Shown piece after piece: positions 8,547 through 17,912 of a stretch of 64,000 nucleotides of DNA. The notes beneath the pieces were generated by a model. The model saw nothing but the letters and a program-made list of their open reading frames with translations. It searched no databases and had not been told where the DNA came from. Positions within the stretch are counted from its first letter, which is position 1. Each line of letters begins with the position of its first letter. The translations under genes were made by a program, and so were the position numbers. Source of the DNA: Chitinophaga silvisoli (lineage in GTDB: Bacteria > Bacteroidota > Bacteroidia > Chitinophagales > Chitinophagaceae); NCBI RefSeq assembly GCF_003412465.1, contig NZ_QTJV01000002.1:930001-994000 (forward strand), given 5' to 3'.

Positions 8547-8644
8547 ATTTTGCGATTTATTGCAAAGTTATGCAAATAACACAAAATAAGTAGCAAATTA
8601 TTGCATCATTTTAGTTAATATTGCAGAAAATTGCAAGAATATGC
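8541..8644. repeat. Helically phased TGC/TTGCAAA repeat array in a divergent promoter region
   Basis: The trinucleotide TGC occurs at 8541, 8551, 8561 and 8571, and in a second phase at 8602, 8622, 8632 and 8642, with AGC at 8592. The consensus around each copy resembles TTGCAAA. Spacing is 10 bp or 20-21 bp, about one or two DNA turns, so all copies in a group face one side of the helix. The array fills the space between the deoxynucleotidase and the DeoR-type regulator and covers the former's -7 box. It is a candidate operator for the adjacent regulator (inference). Confidence 0.45.
8563..8570 (-). promoter_or_regulatory. -7 box of the deoxyribonucleotidase gene
   Basis: CAAAGTTA on the plus strand is TAACTTTG on the minus strand. 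It lies inside the TGC repeat array. Confidence 0.55.
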
Positions 8645-9387
8645 TGAAAGAGGAACGTTTTGAGTACATCCTCAGGAAGTTACAGGCAGACCATAAGGTA
8701 TTGCATACAGAGCTGAGTAATGACTTAAATGTGTCTGAAGATACTGTGCGCCGTGATCTGGAGGCCCTGGCGGCTAGTGGTTTATTAACCAAGGTAAGGG
8801 GAGGGGCTATTCCCCATTCTCCCAATCCGTTCAATTTTACTGAAAGAATTGCCATTCATGAAGATGACAAAAGAGCGATTGCTGCGAAGGCGCTTTCTTT
8901 TTTACACAATGGTCAGACTATTATAATGGACGGTGGTACTACTACTTATGCGCTTGCCAAGTTATTTCCTCCTGCATTACAGTTGACAGTAGTAACTCCC
9001 AGTATTCCAATCGCTATGTTATTGATGGAGCATCGGGGCGTGGATGTTATACTTACGGGAGGGCGTATTTTCAAAAGTTCGCAGGTAACAGCTGGAATAG
9101 AAACGATTCGTATGCTCGAAAAGCTACGTGCTGATATATGTTTTATGGGGGTATGCAGTTTGCATACAGAAGTAGGGGTAACTGGTCCTCATCTGGATGA
9201 GGTTACAGTAAAGAATGTGATGGTTCAGTCTGCAAGTAAGGTGATTGCGCTGGTGACAAGTGAGAAAATGGGAACGGCGGAACCGTATAAGGTCTGTGGA
9301 ATAAGAGAGATGGATACAATTATAACCGATGAGAAGGGATTAGCCATGGCTGGGCCTTACAGAGAATTAGGCATTAATGTGATCTGA
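8641..9387 (+). CDS. DeoR/GlpR family transcriptional regulator
   Basis: The 248-residue protein has an N-terminal winged helix-turn-helix (residues ~1-57, with VSEDTVRRDLEALAASG, the family hallmark) and a C-terminal DeoRC sensor domain with MDGGTTTYALAKL, the sugar-phosphate-binding loop. Such regulators usually repress sugar or nucleoside catabolic genes until a phosphorylated metabolite binds. The MFS gene follows after 14 nt and is probably co-transcribed. The divergent neighbour is a deoxyribonucleotidase. This context suggests a sugar or nucleoside uptake module, but the effector is unknown. Confidence 0.93.
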   Translation: MLKEERFEYILRKLQADHKVLHTELSNDLNVSEDTVRRDLEALAASGLLTKVRGGAIPHSPNPFNFTERIAIHEDDKRAIAAKALSFLHNGQTIIMDGGTTTYALAKLFPPALQLTVVTPSIPIAMLLMEHRGVDVILTGGRIFKSSQVTAGIETIRMLEKLRADICFMGVCSLHTEVGVTGPHLDEVTVKNVMVQSASKVIALVTSEKMGTAEPYKVCGIREMDTIITDEKGLAMAGPYRELGINVI

Positions 9388-9401
9388 TTTTAAAAATTTT
9401 T

Positions 9402-10559
9402 ATGTTTCAGGTATTGACAGCAGGCCTTCCGCAGCAGCGGCAGGCGCGCATAGCAGTGAGCGCACTCTTTTTTCTGACGGGATTTTGCTTTTTTAGTTGG
9501 GCCACCCGTATTCCGGACATTCAGCAGCAATTACATCTTTCCGAAGGGCAGTTAGGTGGATTGTTGTTGGCATTGCCAATAGGTTCTCTATTGTCTATGC
9601 CGGCTGCTGGTGCACTCGTTGCCAGGTATGGCAGCAGGCAGGTTCTGCTGGTGTTTGGATTATTGTATGGATTGATCCTGCCAACGCTAGGATTGGCAGG
9701 AGAGACGTGGATCTTATTTTCCCTGTTAATTGCTTTTGGATTTTGTGGCAACATAGCGAATATAGCAGTGAATACCCAGGCTGTATTTGTAGAGAAAATG
9801 TATGGCCGGTCTGTAATGGCATCCTTCCATGGATTGTGGAGCTCTGGTGGCCTGGCGGGTTCTTTACTGGCCTGGGGTATGCAGAAGTGGCATATTTTGC
9901 CATATCAGCATTTCCTGGTGAGCATGGTAATCGTGTTTATCCTTCTGGCGGTAAATATCAACCATGTAGTAAGGCATGATTATAAAACCGGTGAGAGCGA
10001 GGAAAAGCAGCCCTTGTTTGTATTGCCAGACAAGTTCCTGATGATCCTTGGTATTATTGCGTTTGCGTCTATGATCTGCGAGGGGGCTATGTTTGACTGG
10101 AGCGGCGTATACTTCAGAAAAGTGATTCATGTAAATATTGCGGTAGTAGGTACTAATGCTTTTATGAGTACGATGGCCTCATTCCGCTTCCTGGCTGATT
10201 ATCTGAAGCTCCGTTTTGGGGTGAAGCGGGTATTGCAGTTAAGTGGCGGACTCATAGCCGGAGGCTTGTTACTGGCGGTAATATTCCCTTATTTCACTAC
10301 AGCCATAGTTGGTTTTCTGATGGTGGGTGCTGGTGTATCATCTGTGGTTCCGTTGGTGTATAGTGCTGCGGGGAGTAGTAATACGATGACTCCGGGAATG
10401 GCGCTGGCGGCGGTTTCAACGATTGGTTATCTTGGATTTTTGTTTGGTCCTGTATTAATTGGGCTGGTAGCACAGGTGAGTAGTCTGCGGGCATCATTCT
10501 TTCTCATTGCGCTGATGGGTTTATCTATAGCAGTGATGAGTAAGCGGGTTAAGAATTAA
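9402..10559 (+). CDS. MFS transporter, YbjJ-like
   Basis: This 385-residue protein has about twelve hydrophobic segments and the major facilitator loop 2-3 signature in a relaxed form (ALVARYGSRQVLLV, residues ~72-85). The N-terminus reads like the YbjJ/FucP-related group (FCFFSWATRIPDIQQQL). It sits in the inner membrane and probably moves a small sugar-like solute or exports one by proton coupling. It is placed 14 nt after the DeoR-type gene, so the regulator probably controls it. No substrate can be named from sequence. Confidence 0.88.
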   Translation: MFQVLTAGLPQQRQARIAVSALFFLTGFCFFSWATRIPDIQQQLHLSEGQLGGLLLALPIGSLLSMPAAGALVARYGSRQVLLVFGLLYGLILPTLGLAGETWILFSLLIAFGFCGNIANIAVNTQAVFVEKMYGRSVMASFHGLWSSGGLAGSLLAWGMQKWHILPYQHFLVSMVIVFILLAVNINHVVRHDYKTGESEEKQPLFVLPDKFLMILGIIAFASMICEGAMFDWSGVYFRKVIHVNIAVVGTNAFMSTMASFRFLADYLKLRFGVKRVLQLSGGLIAGGLLLAVIFPYFTTAIVGFLMVGAGVSSVVPLVYSAAGSSNTMTPGMALAAVSTIGYLGFLFGPVLIGLVAQVSSLRASFFLIALMGLSIAVMSKRVKN

Positions 10560-10560
10560 A

Positions 10561-10728
10561 AAAGCATATCCAGGAATGGATATGCGCAAGCTCATACAAA
10601 AAGAAAAAACATTATCATTTGGGGAAGGCACCTGTCTAAAGGCAGGTGCCTTCTCCGTATATGGTAGTTATAAATTAAAGTTTGATGAATTGTTTCATAG
10701 GAAATTTGGGCGTTAAGAAATTATTATG
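10561..10728 (-). ncRNA. Candidate small RNA on the minus strand between the MFS and carB genes
   Basis: On the minus strand a perfect -7 box TATGTTTG (10740-10733) is followed by ~165 nt containing a 14-bp GC-rich hairpin with one mismatch (10621-10656, core AGGCACCTG/CAGGTGCCT) and then a terminator (stem 10564-10585, then TTTTTT). The first hairpin has no T-run on either strand, and the second has one only on the minus strand. This orientation explains both. A short frame MKQFIKL lies near the 5' end. A 44-codon frame on the plus strand (10582-10716) runs through the hairpin and looks non-coding. Confidence 0.45.
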
Positions 10729-10732
10729 AGTG

Positions 10733-10740
10733 CAAACATA
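10733..10740 (-). promoter_or_regulatory. -7 box of the minus-strand small RNA candidate
   Basis: CAAACATA on the plus strand, TATGTTTG on the minus strand, a perfect TAnnTTTG. Confidence 0.4.
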
Positions 10741-10987
10741 CAATGGACAATGATGTTATTCTATAATGGAATGATAACTGGTAGAAAGCCAAAACATTAA
10801 CCAGCTGGTACTTAATTGATTATTGAAAAATAAAATATGTATCTATTGGATATCTGGTAATGGGGTCCGGCAAATTTATATATGATTAAATATTATTCAT
10901 CAGGTGAATTACAGGCTACTAGTGGATTCCAGGTAATGGAATCTTTAAAGTTTCAAAGTTTATTGCAACAATAAAGTTTATTACTCT

Positions 10988-10995
10988 TAACTTTG
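10988..10995 (+). promoter_or_regulatory. carB promoter, -7 box
   Basis: TAACTTTG matches TAnnTTTG; a TTG at 10963-10965 is 22 nt upstream, close to the -33 spacing. The predicted leader is ~65 nt. Confidence 0.6.
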
Positions 10996-11063
10996 CACGA
11001 TTTTTTTGTCGGGTGAATGAGAAGAAAATCAGCCAGGTTTTAATTTTTCAATGAAATACGCAA

Positions 11064-13883
11064 ATGCCTAAAGACTCTTCTATCAAATCTGTTCTTATTA
11101 TTGGTTCTGGTCCTATTATTATTGGTCAGGCATGTGAATTTGACTATTCCGGATCTCAGGCAGCACGTTCTCTGCGCGAGGAAGGAATCAAAGTGATCCT
11201 GATAAATTCCAATCCGGCCACTATCATGACTGACCCTATGATGGCCGATAGGGTATACTTACTGCCACTGACGGTAGAAAGTATAGAACAGATACTGGAA
11301 GAGCAGCAGATAGACGCTGTGTTGCCTACCATGGGTGGTCAGACTGCCCTGAACCTTTGTAAGGAGGTAGATGAACTGGGTATCTGGGAAAAATACAATG
11401 TTCGCCTGATTGGGGTGGATATCAAAGCTATCGATAAAGCAGAAGACCGTGAGCAGTTCCGCCAGTGGATGATTCAGCTGGGGGTACCTGTAGCGCCTGC
11501 AAAGACAGCTAACTCCTTCCTGGAAGGTAAAGAATTTGCACAGGAAATCGGTTTCCCGCTGGTAATCCGTCCTTCCTTCACCCTGGGTGGTACCGGTGGT
11601 GGTTTCGTGCATACCAAGGATGACCTGGACGAAGCCTTACAGCGTGGTCTTCAGGCATCTCCAATTCATGAAGTACTGGTAGAAAAAGCCGTACTGGGTT
11701 GGAAAGAGTTCGAACTCGAACTGCTGCGAGATTCTAAAGACAACGTAGTAATCATCTGTACAGTGGAAAACCTGGATCCAATGGGGATCCATACTGGTGA
11801 TTCCATTACTGTGGCTCCTGCCATGACGCTGAGTGATACTGCTTATCAGCTGATGCGTAACAAGGCAATGGAGATGATGCGTGACCTCGGCAACTTTGCC
11901 GGTGGTTGTAACGTTCAGTTTTCTCTGAATCCTGCTACTGAAGAGATTATCGCTATCGAGATCAACCCTCGTGTGAGCCGCTCTTCTGCACTGGCTTCCA
12001 AAGCAACTGGTTATCCAATTGCAAAGATTGCTGCTAAACTGGCAATCGGTTATACACTGGATGAACTGGAAAACCAGATCACCAGAACCACTTCTGCATT
12101 CTTTGAACCAGCACTGGACTACGTAATCGTAAAGATGCCACGCTGGAACTTTGATAAATTTAAAGGTGCTGACCAGACACTGGGTCTGCAAATGAAATCT
12201 GTAGGTGAGGTAATGGCAATTGGCCGTACTTTCCCTGAGGCTTTGCAGAAAGCATGTCAGAGTCTGGAAAACGATGCACTGGGTCTGGGTTACTATGGTA
12301 AATCCCAGATGAAGAGCGAGCAGCTGCTGGAAAGAATGAAGACACCTACCTGGGACAGGATTTTCCGTATCAAGGATGCCCTGATGGAAGGTGTATCAGT
12401 AAAGCACCTGCACCAGCTGACATATATTGACAAATGGTTCCTGAACCAGATCAATGATATCGTGACCCTGGAGAAACAACTGATGGAGCACGATCTGGAA
12501 ACTTTACCTGCTGATATGCTGCGCGAAGCTAAACGTATGGGCTTCTCCGATGCACAGCTCGTAAACCTGCTGGGTAACTGTGAAGAAGAAGAGGTATACG
12601 CTAAACGTAAGGAACTGGGCATCACCCGTACTTACAAAATGGTAGATACCTGTAGCGCTGAATTCGAAGCAAAGACTCCATATTTCTACTCTACATTTGA
12701 TCAGGTCAATGAAAGTCAGCCTTCTGATAAGAAGAAAGTAATTGTGCTGGGTTCAGGTCCTAACCGTATAGGTCAGGGTATTGAATTCGACTACTGCTGT
12801 ACGCATGGTCTGCAGGCGATTCAGGAATGCGGTTACGATGCAATCATGGTAAACTGTAACCCTGAAACAGTATCTACTGACTTCGATATGGCGAACAAGC
12901 TGTACTTCGAACCAGTATTCTGGGAGCATCTGTGGGAGATTATCGAGCTGGAAAAACCTGAAGGGGTGATTGTACAACTGGGTGGTCAGACAGCGCTGAA
13001 ACTGGCTAAAAAGCTGGAAGAAAAAGGGATCCGCATCATCGGTACATCCTTCGATAACATGGATATCGCTGAAGACCGTGGCCGTTTCTCCGACCTGCTG
13101 AAAGAACTGAACATTCCTTATCCTAAATATGGTACTGCATACAATACCGACGAAGCAATTGAAGTAGCGAAAGAAGTAGGTTATCCTGTACTGGTTCGTC
13201 CTTCTTATGTACTGGGCGGTCAGCGTATGCGTATCGTAATTAACGAAGAAGAACTGGAAAGCTCTGTACTGAGTCTGCTGAAACACTTACCAGGTAATAA
13301 GATCCTGATTGACCACTTCCTGGATCGTTGTCAGGAGGCAGAGATCGATGGTATCTTCGATGGCGAAAACTTCCATGTAATGGGTGTAATGGAGCACATC
13401 GAGCCTGCGGGTATTCACAGTGGCGACAGTAACGCCGTATTGCCAGCGTTCAACCTTTCTCCAATGGAAGTAACGACCATGGAGTACTATGCTGAGAAAA
13501 TTGCAAGAGCACTCGATATCCGTGGTTTGATCAACATCCAGTTTGCCATCAAGAGTGGCCAGGTGTATGTGATCGAAGCAAACCCACGTGCATCCCGTAC
13601 TACTCCATTCATCGCGAAAGCATACCAGGTACCATACCTAAACATTGCTACCAAGGTGATGCTGGGTAAGAACAAACTGACCGATTTTACTATCGAGAAG
13701 AAACTGGATGGTTTTGCGATCAAGGAGCCTGTATTCTCTTTCAATAAGTTCCCGGGAGTGAACAAGGAATTAGGCCCTGAAATGAAATCTACAGGTGAAG
13801 CTATCCGCTTCATTAAAGACCTGCGTGATCCATATTTCAGAACCTTGTATAAGGAAAAGAGCATGTATCTGAGCAACAAATAA
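11064..13883 (+). CDS. carB: Carbamoyl-phosphate synthase large chain, without the allosteric domain
   Basis: CarB makes carbamoyl phosphate from bicarbonate, ATP and ammonia delivered by CarA, for arginine and pyrimidine synthesis. The two homologous ATP-grasp halves are both visible: residues 1-400 begin with [21 protein letters not shown] and residues ~550-935 repeat it as [20 protein letters not shown]. Substrate loops [11 protein letters not shown] and [10 protein letters not shown] and the NPR motifs are intact. The protein stops at 939 residues, whereas the enterobacterial enzyme has ~1070. The missing part is the MGS-like domain that binds UMP, IMP and ornithine. The same short form is usual in Bacteroidota. 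carA is not in the window. Confidence 0.96.
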   Translation: MPKDSSIKSVLIIGSGPIIIGQACEFDYSGSQAARSLREEGIKVILINSNPATIMTDPMMADRVYLLPLTVESIEQILEEQQIDAVLPTMGGQTALNLCKEVDELGIWEKYNVRLIGVDIKAIDKAEDREQFRQWMIQLGVPVAPAKTANSFLEGKEFAQEIGFPLVIRPSFTLGGTGGGFVHTKDDLDEALQRGLQASPIHEVLVEKAVLGWKEFELELLRDSKDNVVIICTVENLDPMGIHTGDSITVAPAMTLSDTAYQLMRNKAMEMMRDLGNFAGGCNVQFSLNPATEEIIAIEINPRVSRSSALASKATGYPIAKIAAKLAIGYTLDELENQITRTTSAFFEPALDYVIVKMPRWNFDKFKGADQTLGLQMKSVGEVMAIGRTFPEALQKACQSLENDALGLGYYGKSQMKSEQLLERMKTPTWDRIFRIKDALMEGVSVKHLHQLTYIDKWFLNQINDIVTLEKQLMEHDLETLPADMLREAKRMGFSDAQLVNLLGNCEEEEVYAKRKELGITRTYKMVDTCSAEFEAKTPYFYSTFDQVNESQPSDKKKVIVLGSGPNRIGQGIEFDYCCTHGLQAIQECGYDAIMVNCNPETVSTDFDMANKLYFEPVFWEHLWEIIELEKPEGVIVQLGGQTALKLAKKLEEKGIRIIGTSFDNMDIAEDRGRFSDLLKELNIPYPKYGTAYNTDEAIEVAKEVGYPVLVRPSYVLGGQRMRIVINEEELESSVLSLLKHLPGNKILIDHFLDRCQEAEIDGIFDGENFHVMGVMEHIEPAGIHSGDSNAVLPAFNLSPMEVTTMEYYAEKIARALDIRGLINIQFAIKSGQVYVIEANPRASRTTPFIAKAYQVPYLNIATKVMLGKNKLTDFTIEKKLDGFAIKEPVFSFNKFPGVNKELGPEMKSTGEAIRFIKDLRDPYFRTLYKEKSMYLSNK

Positions 13884-13902
13884 GTTGTAATAGCATATTC
13901 TG

Positions 13903-13940
13903 AAAAGGGGTGTATCTCAATAAGATGCATCCCTTTTTTT
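13903..13940 (+). terminator. carB terminator 1
   Basis: Stem with arms around 13907-13917 and 13923-13933 (GGGGTGTATCT with AGATGCATCCC, G:U pairs) preceded by A-run and followed by seven T. Confidence 0.8.
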
Positions 13941-14009
13941 ATGCAATTACTGCATGTTTAGTGCAATGAAAAAAGTGAAGAATAAATGCGGTAAGTATAA
14001 AAAAAATCA

Positions 14010-14040
14010 GAGCCTGATGAAGATCAGGCTCTTTCTTTTC
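14010..14040 (+). terminator. Second, possibly bidirectional terminator after carB
   Basis: Perfect 9-bp stem GAGCCTGAT/ATCAGGCTC with GAAG loop, followed by TTTCTTTTC; on the minus strand the stem is followed by TGATTTTTTTT. Confidence 0.8.
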
Positions 14041-14356
14041 CCTCAAAATAACCATTAAAGACACGACTATTTACTTACATAAATAGCGTGACCGGTAATG
14101 CAGTTTACTATAAATATTAAATATTAAAAAGATGTTAACTAATCAATAACAGATGAAAATTCTCATAATTCTTATTCCATTGATAAATAATTAAATAATA
14201 GATATTTATAAAAGCAGATATGTAAAAACAATTTTAAAGTTTAGGAAATTTTCATCTTATTAACTTATCATGATGACTTTGGGGTTGTTAAATTTTTACT
14301 CCTGAGATTGGTATGTTAAATTGCCGTATTCCATTTTTGTTAACCAATAGTAAGTC
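14041..14356. other. A/T-rich leader region of comEC
   Basis: 316 bp without a gene. It is very A/T-rich and should contain the comEC promoter, but no perfect TAnnTTTG box was found. Confidence 0.3.
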
Positions 14357-16309
14357 ATGTTTGTTTACGTTCTGAGAACTGCTCCATTTTTGCAGATTGT
14401 AATTCCATTTATGGCAGGTATTATATGGCCATTCCCATTGTTATATGTCATTCCCGTTGCGTTTTTTCTTTTGGTGCTTCATGTGGGAATCGGCTGTATG
14501 CCTGTGTGGCTGCGGTTTCGGTTGGATGCATACAGAGGAGTGATACTACAGTTGTTACTTGTATGTCTCGGTAGTTTACTGGTTGATGCAAAGGAAAAGC
14601 ATAAGCATCGTTTAATCAATCCCGCGCCAGATCAGGTATTGGCAGGTACAGTAATAGTTCCTGTACAAAGCAGTCAGTATGGATACAGAACGATTATAGC
14701 CCTGGAGACAAAGGAACAGTTACTGATTTACTTTCCTCCGGATAGTGCTGTCATGGCTATCCAGGAAGGAGATAAGCTATTATTCAACGGCCAGGTACAA
14801 TCCATTTCTTTTAGTGGCAATCCGGGTGCATTCAACTATCGTGCATACTGTGCCAGCAGATATATTTATCAGCAGGTACATCTGCAAATGGGGCATTGGC
14901 GGCATATGCCAATGCCCAGGAGTTTTCTGCTGCGTTGCAGGAATAGTTGTCTGCGTATTATCAATACTTATATAGGCGGCCGCGAAGCCGGACTGGCAGC
15001 GGCTTTGCTGATTGGATACAGGTATGGTTTAGACAAAGAGATCGAGAATGATTATATGCAAACTGGTATTGTGCATATCATCGCTATTTCAGGAATGCAC
15101 CTGGCATTGATTTATGCATGCCTGATCTGGTGCCTGCAATGGATCCCCATTCCTGCGGTGAAAGGATTGCTTGTTATTGTTGTGATATGGGGATTTACGC
15201 TACTCACAGGTGCCTCTGCTTCTGTATTGAGAGCGGCAGTCATGCTAACTGTTGTAACTATCGGAAAGTTCTTTTTAGACAGGGAATCATCTACTTACAA
15301 TCAGCTGGCGCTTTCCGCATTCCTGTTATTATGTTATGATCCGGGATTGATCAAAGATATAGGCTTTCAATTATCTTACCTGGCTGTATCAGGCATCCTG
15401 TTGCTCTATAAACCCCTGTACGATTTGTTGTTATTCAAGTCTTACTGGAAGCGCAAGCTCTGGGAAGCAACTGCATTGGCTATTGCTGCGCAGGCAATTA
15501 CTTTCCCTTTGTGCCTGTATCTCTTTGGCCAGTTTCCGCTTTATTTTCTGCCGGCAAACTTACTGGCGGTACCATTGTCGACTTTGATCTTATATGGTGA
15601 GATGTTGCTTTTGTGTGTGCAGCATCGTTGGTTGGGAATGTGTCTGCAATGGTTGTTGACGCTGATGAATAGCATCGTTGCCTGGATCGGTCATTTGCCC
15701 GGCGCACTCATTTCAGGCTTACAGATTTCAGTGTACGGCGTAGTGGCATTGTACATTTGTATAGCTGCAATATTAGCCGGCAGGAAAGGGATGATATGGA
15801 TGCTGGCAGCACTCTGCCTGTGGAGGCTGGCAATACTGCCTGGGCACCTGAAGCGGCAGCAACAGCAACTAATGATTGTATACAATCAACCACGGCATAC
15901 AGGCATAGACTTTATTCAGGGGCATGTAGTTCAGTTCGTAGGTGATGATAGTATTTCTACCGGAATACTGCGGACAGCAAGGGCTTTTTATGAAGTAGAT
16001 ACAGGAAGACTAACCGCATTTGAACAGCTGGGGCATTTTATTTGTTGTGGAAACAAGCGCCTGGTAATTGTGGACAGCGCATTGCCCGCTGGCAGGGCAA
16101 CAAAAAAATTCAAGACAGATTATCTTTTACTGTCACATAATCCACATGTGGCTATCAAAGATTTGCAGGGGTTTTTTGAAGTGGGCTGTTATATTTTTGA
16201 TGCATCCAGTTCCCGTAGCAGGATACAGGAATGGAAAAGTGAATGTTACGCGCTAACTTTGCGCTTCCTTTCGGTTCCGGACCAGGGAGCCTATGTTGTA
16301 AATTTCTAA
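14357..16309 (+). CDS. comEC: ComEC/Rec2-type DNA uptake channel protein
   Basis: The 650-residue integral membrane protein has two N-terminal membrane segments, a soluble OB-like DUF4131 region (~85-190), then the multi-pass Competence domain (~200-480) with the family signature HIIAISGMHLALIYACL (residues ~237-253). ComEC carries single-stranded DNA across the inner membrane during natural transformation. The C-terminal ~150 residues stand where many homologues have a metallo-beta-lactamase domain, but the HxHxDH motif is absent, as in many Bacteroidota copies. Its stop codon overlaps an ATG of the purH frame (TAATG at 16307-16311). No other competence gene is in the window. Confidence 0.9.
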   Translation: MFVYVLRTAPFLQIVIPFMAGIIWPFPLLYVIPVAFFLLVLHVGIGCMPVWLRFRLDAYRGVILQLLLVCLGSLLVDAKEKHKHRLINPAPDQVLAGTVIVPVQSSQYGYRTIIALETKEQLLIYFPPDSAVMAIQEGDKLLFNGQVQSISFSGNPGAFNYRAYCASRYIYQQVHLQMGHWRHMPMPRSFLLRCRNSCLRIINTYIGGREAGLAAALLIGYRYGLDKEIENDYMQTGIVHIIAISGMHLALIYACLIWCLQWIPIPAVKGLLVIVVIWGFTLLTGASASVLRAAVMLTVVTIGKFFLDRESSTYNQLALSAFLLLCYDPGLIKDIGFQLSYLAVSGILLLYKPLYDLLLFKSYWKRKLWEATALAIAAQAITFPLCLYLFGQFPLYFLPANLLAVPLSTLILYGEMLLLCVQHRWLGMCLQWLLTLMNSIVAWIGHLPGALISGLQISVYGVVALYICIAAILAGRKGMIWMLAALCLWRLAILPGHLKRQQQQLMIVYNQPRHTGIDFIQGHVVQFVGDDSISTGILRTARAFYEVDTGRLTAFEQLGHFICCGNKRLVIVDSALPAGRATKKFKTDYLLLSHNPHVAIKDLQGFFEVGCYIFDASSSRSRIQEWKSECYALTLRFLSVPDQGAYVVNF

Positions 16310-16320
16310 TGTTTCCATAC

Positions 16321-17835
16321 ATGCAAAAGCAAATAAAATCAGCATTGATCTCCGTTTTCTATAAAGACAACCTGGAGAACATCGTTAAAAAATTAGGTGA
16401 ACAGGGTGTAACCATCTATTCTACCGGTGGTACACAAAAGTTTATTGAAGACTTAGGTGTTTCCTGTGTGGCTGTAGAAAATTTGACAGCTTATCCTTCC
16501 ATTCTGGGAGGCCGTGTAAAAACATTGCATCCTAAAGTTTTTGGTGGTATTCTGGCTCGTCGCGATAATCCACAGGATCTGGAGCAGCTGGCACAATACG
16601 AGATTCCTGAACTGGATCTGGTAATTGTGGATCTGTATCCATTTGAAGAGACTGTAAAGAGCACCAAAGAAGAACAAGCTATCATCGAGAAGATCGATAT
16701 CGGTGGTGTATCTCTGATCAGAGCTGCCGGTAAGAACTACAAGGATGTTGTGATCGTAGCTTCCAAAGACCAGTATGCTGATCTGGAAAAAGTATTGACT
16801 GACAATAACGGTGCTACTTCTCTCGAAGATCGTCGTGCTTTTGCTGCCAAAGCTTTTGAAGTATGTGCTAACTACGATGTAGCTATTTCACAGTACTTCC
16901 TGAACAATGAGCCTGCTGCTTATTTCCAGGTATCTGCACCTCAGGGTCAGATCATGCGGTATGGAGAAAATCCTCACCAGAAGGGTGTATTCTACGGCAA
17001 CCTGTCTGAGCTGTTCAACAAGCTGCATGGCAAGGAGCTGTCTTATAATAACCTGGTAGACGTAGATGCTGCCTGCCAGTTGATCCAGGAATTTAAAGAC
17101 ATTACTTTCGCTGTGATCAAGCATACCAACGTATGTGGTATCGCCAGCCGCTCTACCCTGAAAGAAGCCTGGGATGCTGCACTGGCAGGTGATAAGGAAA
17201 GTGCATTTGGTGGCGTACTGGTATGTAATGCTATTGTAGATAAGGTTACGGCTGAATCTATCAGTGAGATCTTCTTCGAAATCCTGATTGCTCCAGGTTT
17301 TGCACCTGATGCACTGGAAGTTCTGCAGGCTAAGAAGAACCGCATCTTATTAGAGCAGATAGCACCGGTAGTAGCCCCATACGTGTACAAGAATGTGCTG
17401 AACGGCGTGCTGCTGCAGGGTAATGATAAAGGTAACTTCCAGGATTGGAATGATGTAGGTGCAAAACCAGCTACTCCTGAAGAAAAAGCTGACCTGACTT
17501 TTGCTAACATCGTATGTAAGCACCTGAAATCTAATGCTATCGCGCTGGTGAAAAACCAACAGCTGATAGGTAAGGGATGTGGTCAGACTTCCCGTATCGA
17601 TGCACTGCGTCATGCAATTGAAAAAGCAAAGCAGTTCAATTTCGATCTGAGAGGTGCTGCTATGGCATCTGATGCATTCTTCCCATTCGATGACTGCGTA
17701 CGTATTGCTCATGCTGAGGGCATCGTTTCTATCATTCAGCCAGGTGGTTCAGTACGTGACAATGACTCAGTTACTTACTGTAAGGAAAATGATATGGTGA
17801 TGGTAATGACCGGTATGCGTCATTTCAGGCACTAA
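16321..17835 (+). CDS. purH: Bifunctional AICAR formyltransferase / IMP cyclohydrolase
   Basis: The 504-residue cytosolic enzyme performs the last two steps of IMP synthesis. The N-terminal MGS-like cyclohydrolase half has STGGT and KTLHPKVFGGILARR; the C-terminal formyltransferase half has RYGENPHQKG, the catalytic VIKHTNVCG and SDAFFPFDD. The ATG at 16321 gives the family's standard N-terminus (MQKQIKSALISVF); ATG 16309, overlapping the comEC stop, would add four residues. Because of this overlap and the lack of a terminator, it is probably transcribed together with comEC. A terminator follows. Confidence 0.96.
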   Translation: MQKQIKSALISVFYKDNLENIVKKLGEQGVTIYSTGGTQKFIEDLGVSCVAVENLTAYPSILGGRVKTLHPKVFGGILARRDNPQDLEQLAQYEIPELDLVIVDLYPFEETVKSTKEEQAIIEKIDIGGVSLIRAAGKNYKDVVIVASKDQYADLEKVLTDNNGATSLEDRRAFAAKAFEVCANYDVAISQYFLNNEPAAYFQVSAPQGQIMRYGENPHQKGVFYGNLSELFNKLHGKELSYNNLVDVDAACQLIQEFKDITFAVIKHTNVCGIASRSTLKEAWDAALAGDKESAFGGVLVCNAIVDKVTAESISEIFFEILIAPGFAPDALEVLQAKKNRILLEQIAPVVAPYVYKNVLNGVLLQGNDKGNFQDWNDVGAKPATPEEKADLTFANIVCKHLKSNAIALVKNQQLIGKGCGQTSRIDALRHAIEKAKQFNFDLRGAAMASDAFFPFDDCVRIAHAEGIVSIIQPGGSVRDNDSVTYCKENDMVMVMTGMRHFRH

Positions 17836-17866
17836 GCTTTCCTTAGCAGCAAGAATAATATTTGTT

Positions 17867-17897
17867 AAGCACCGGTTATGCCGGTGCTTATTTTTTA
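17867..17897 (+). terminator. purH terminator
   Basis: Perfect 9-bp stem AAGCACCGG/CCGGTGCTT with 5-nt loop, then ATTTTTT. Confidence 0.88.
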
Positions 17898-17903
17898 TAT
17901 TTG
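17896..17903 (+). promoter_or_regulatory. -7 box of the ECF sigma factor gene
   Basis: TATATTTG, overlapping the T-run of the purH terminator; only 9 nt separate it from the ATG at 17913. Confidence 0.5.
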
Positions 17904-17912
17904 TTACCGGCT

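Larger units (their letters stand above)
10560..11063. other. 504-bp intergenic region before carB
   Basis: It contains the minus-strand RNA candidate (10561-10740) and the carB promoter (10988-10995). The 10741-10960 stretch is A/T-rich and shows nothing I recognise. Confidence 0.5.

Noticed and set aside
10582-10716. 44-codon plus-strand frame (starts MRKLIQKEK)
   Set aside because: It begins inside the terminator hairpin and passes through a long GC-rich stem; the composition reflects RNA structure rather than coding.
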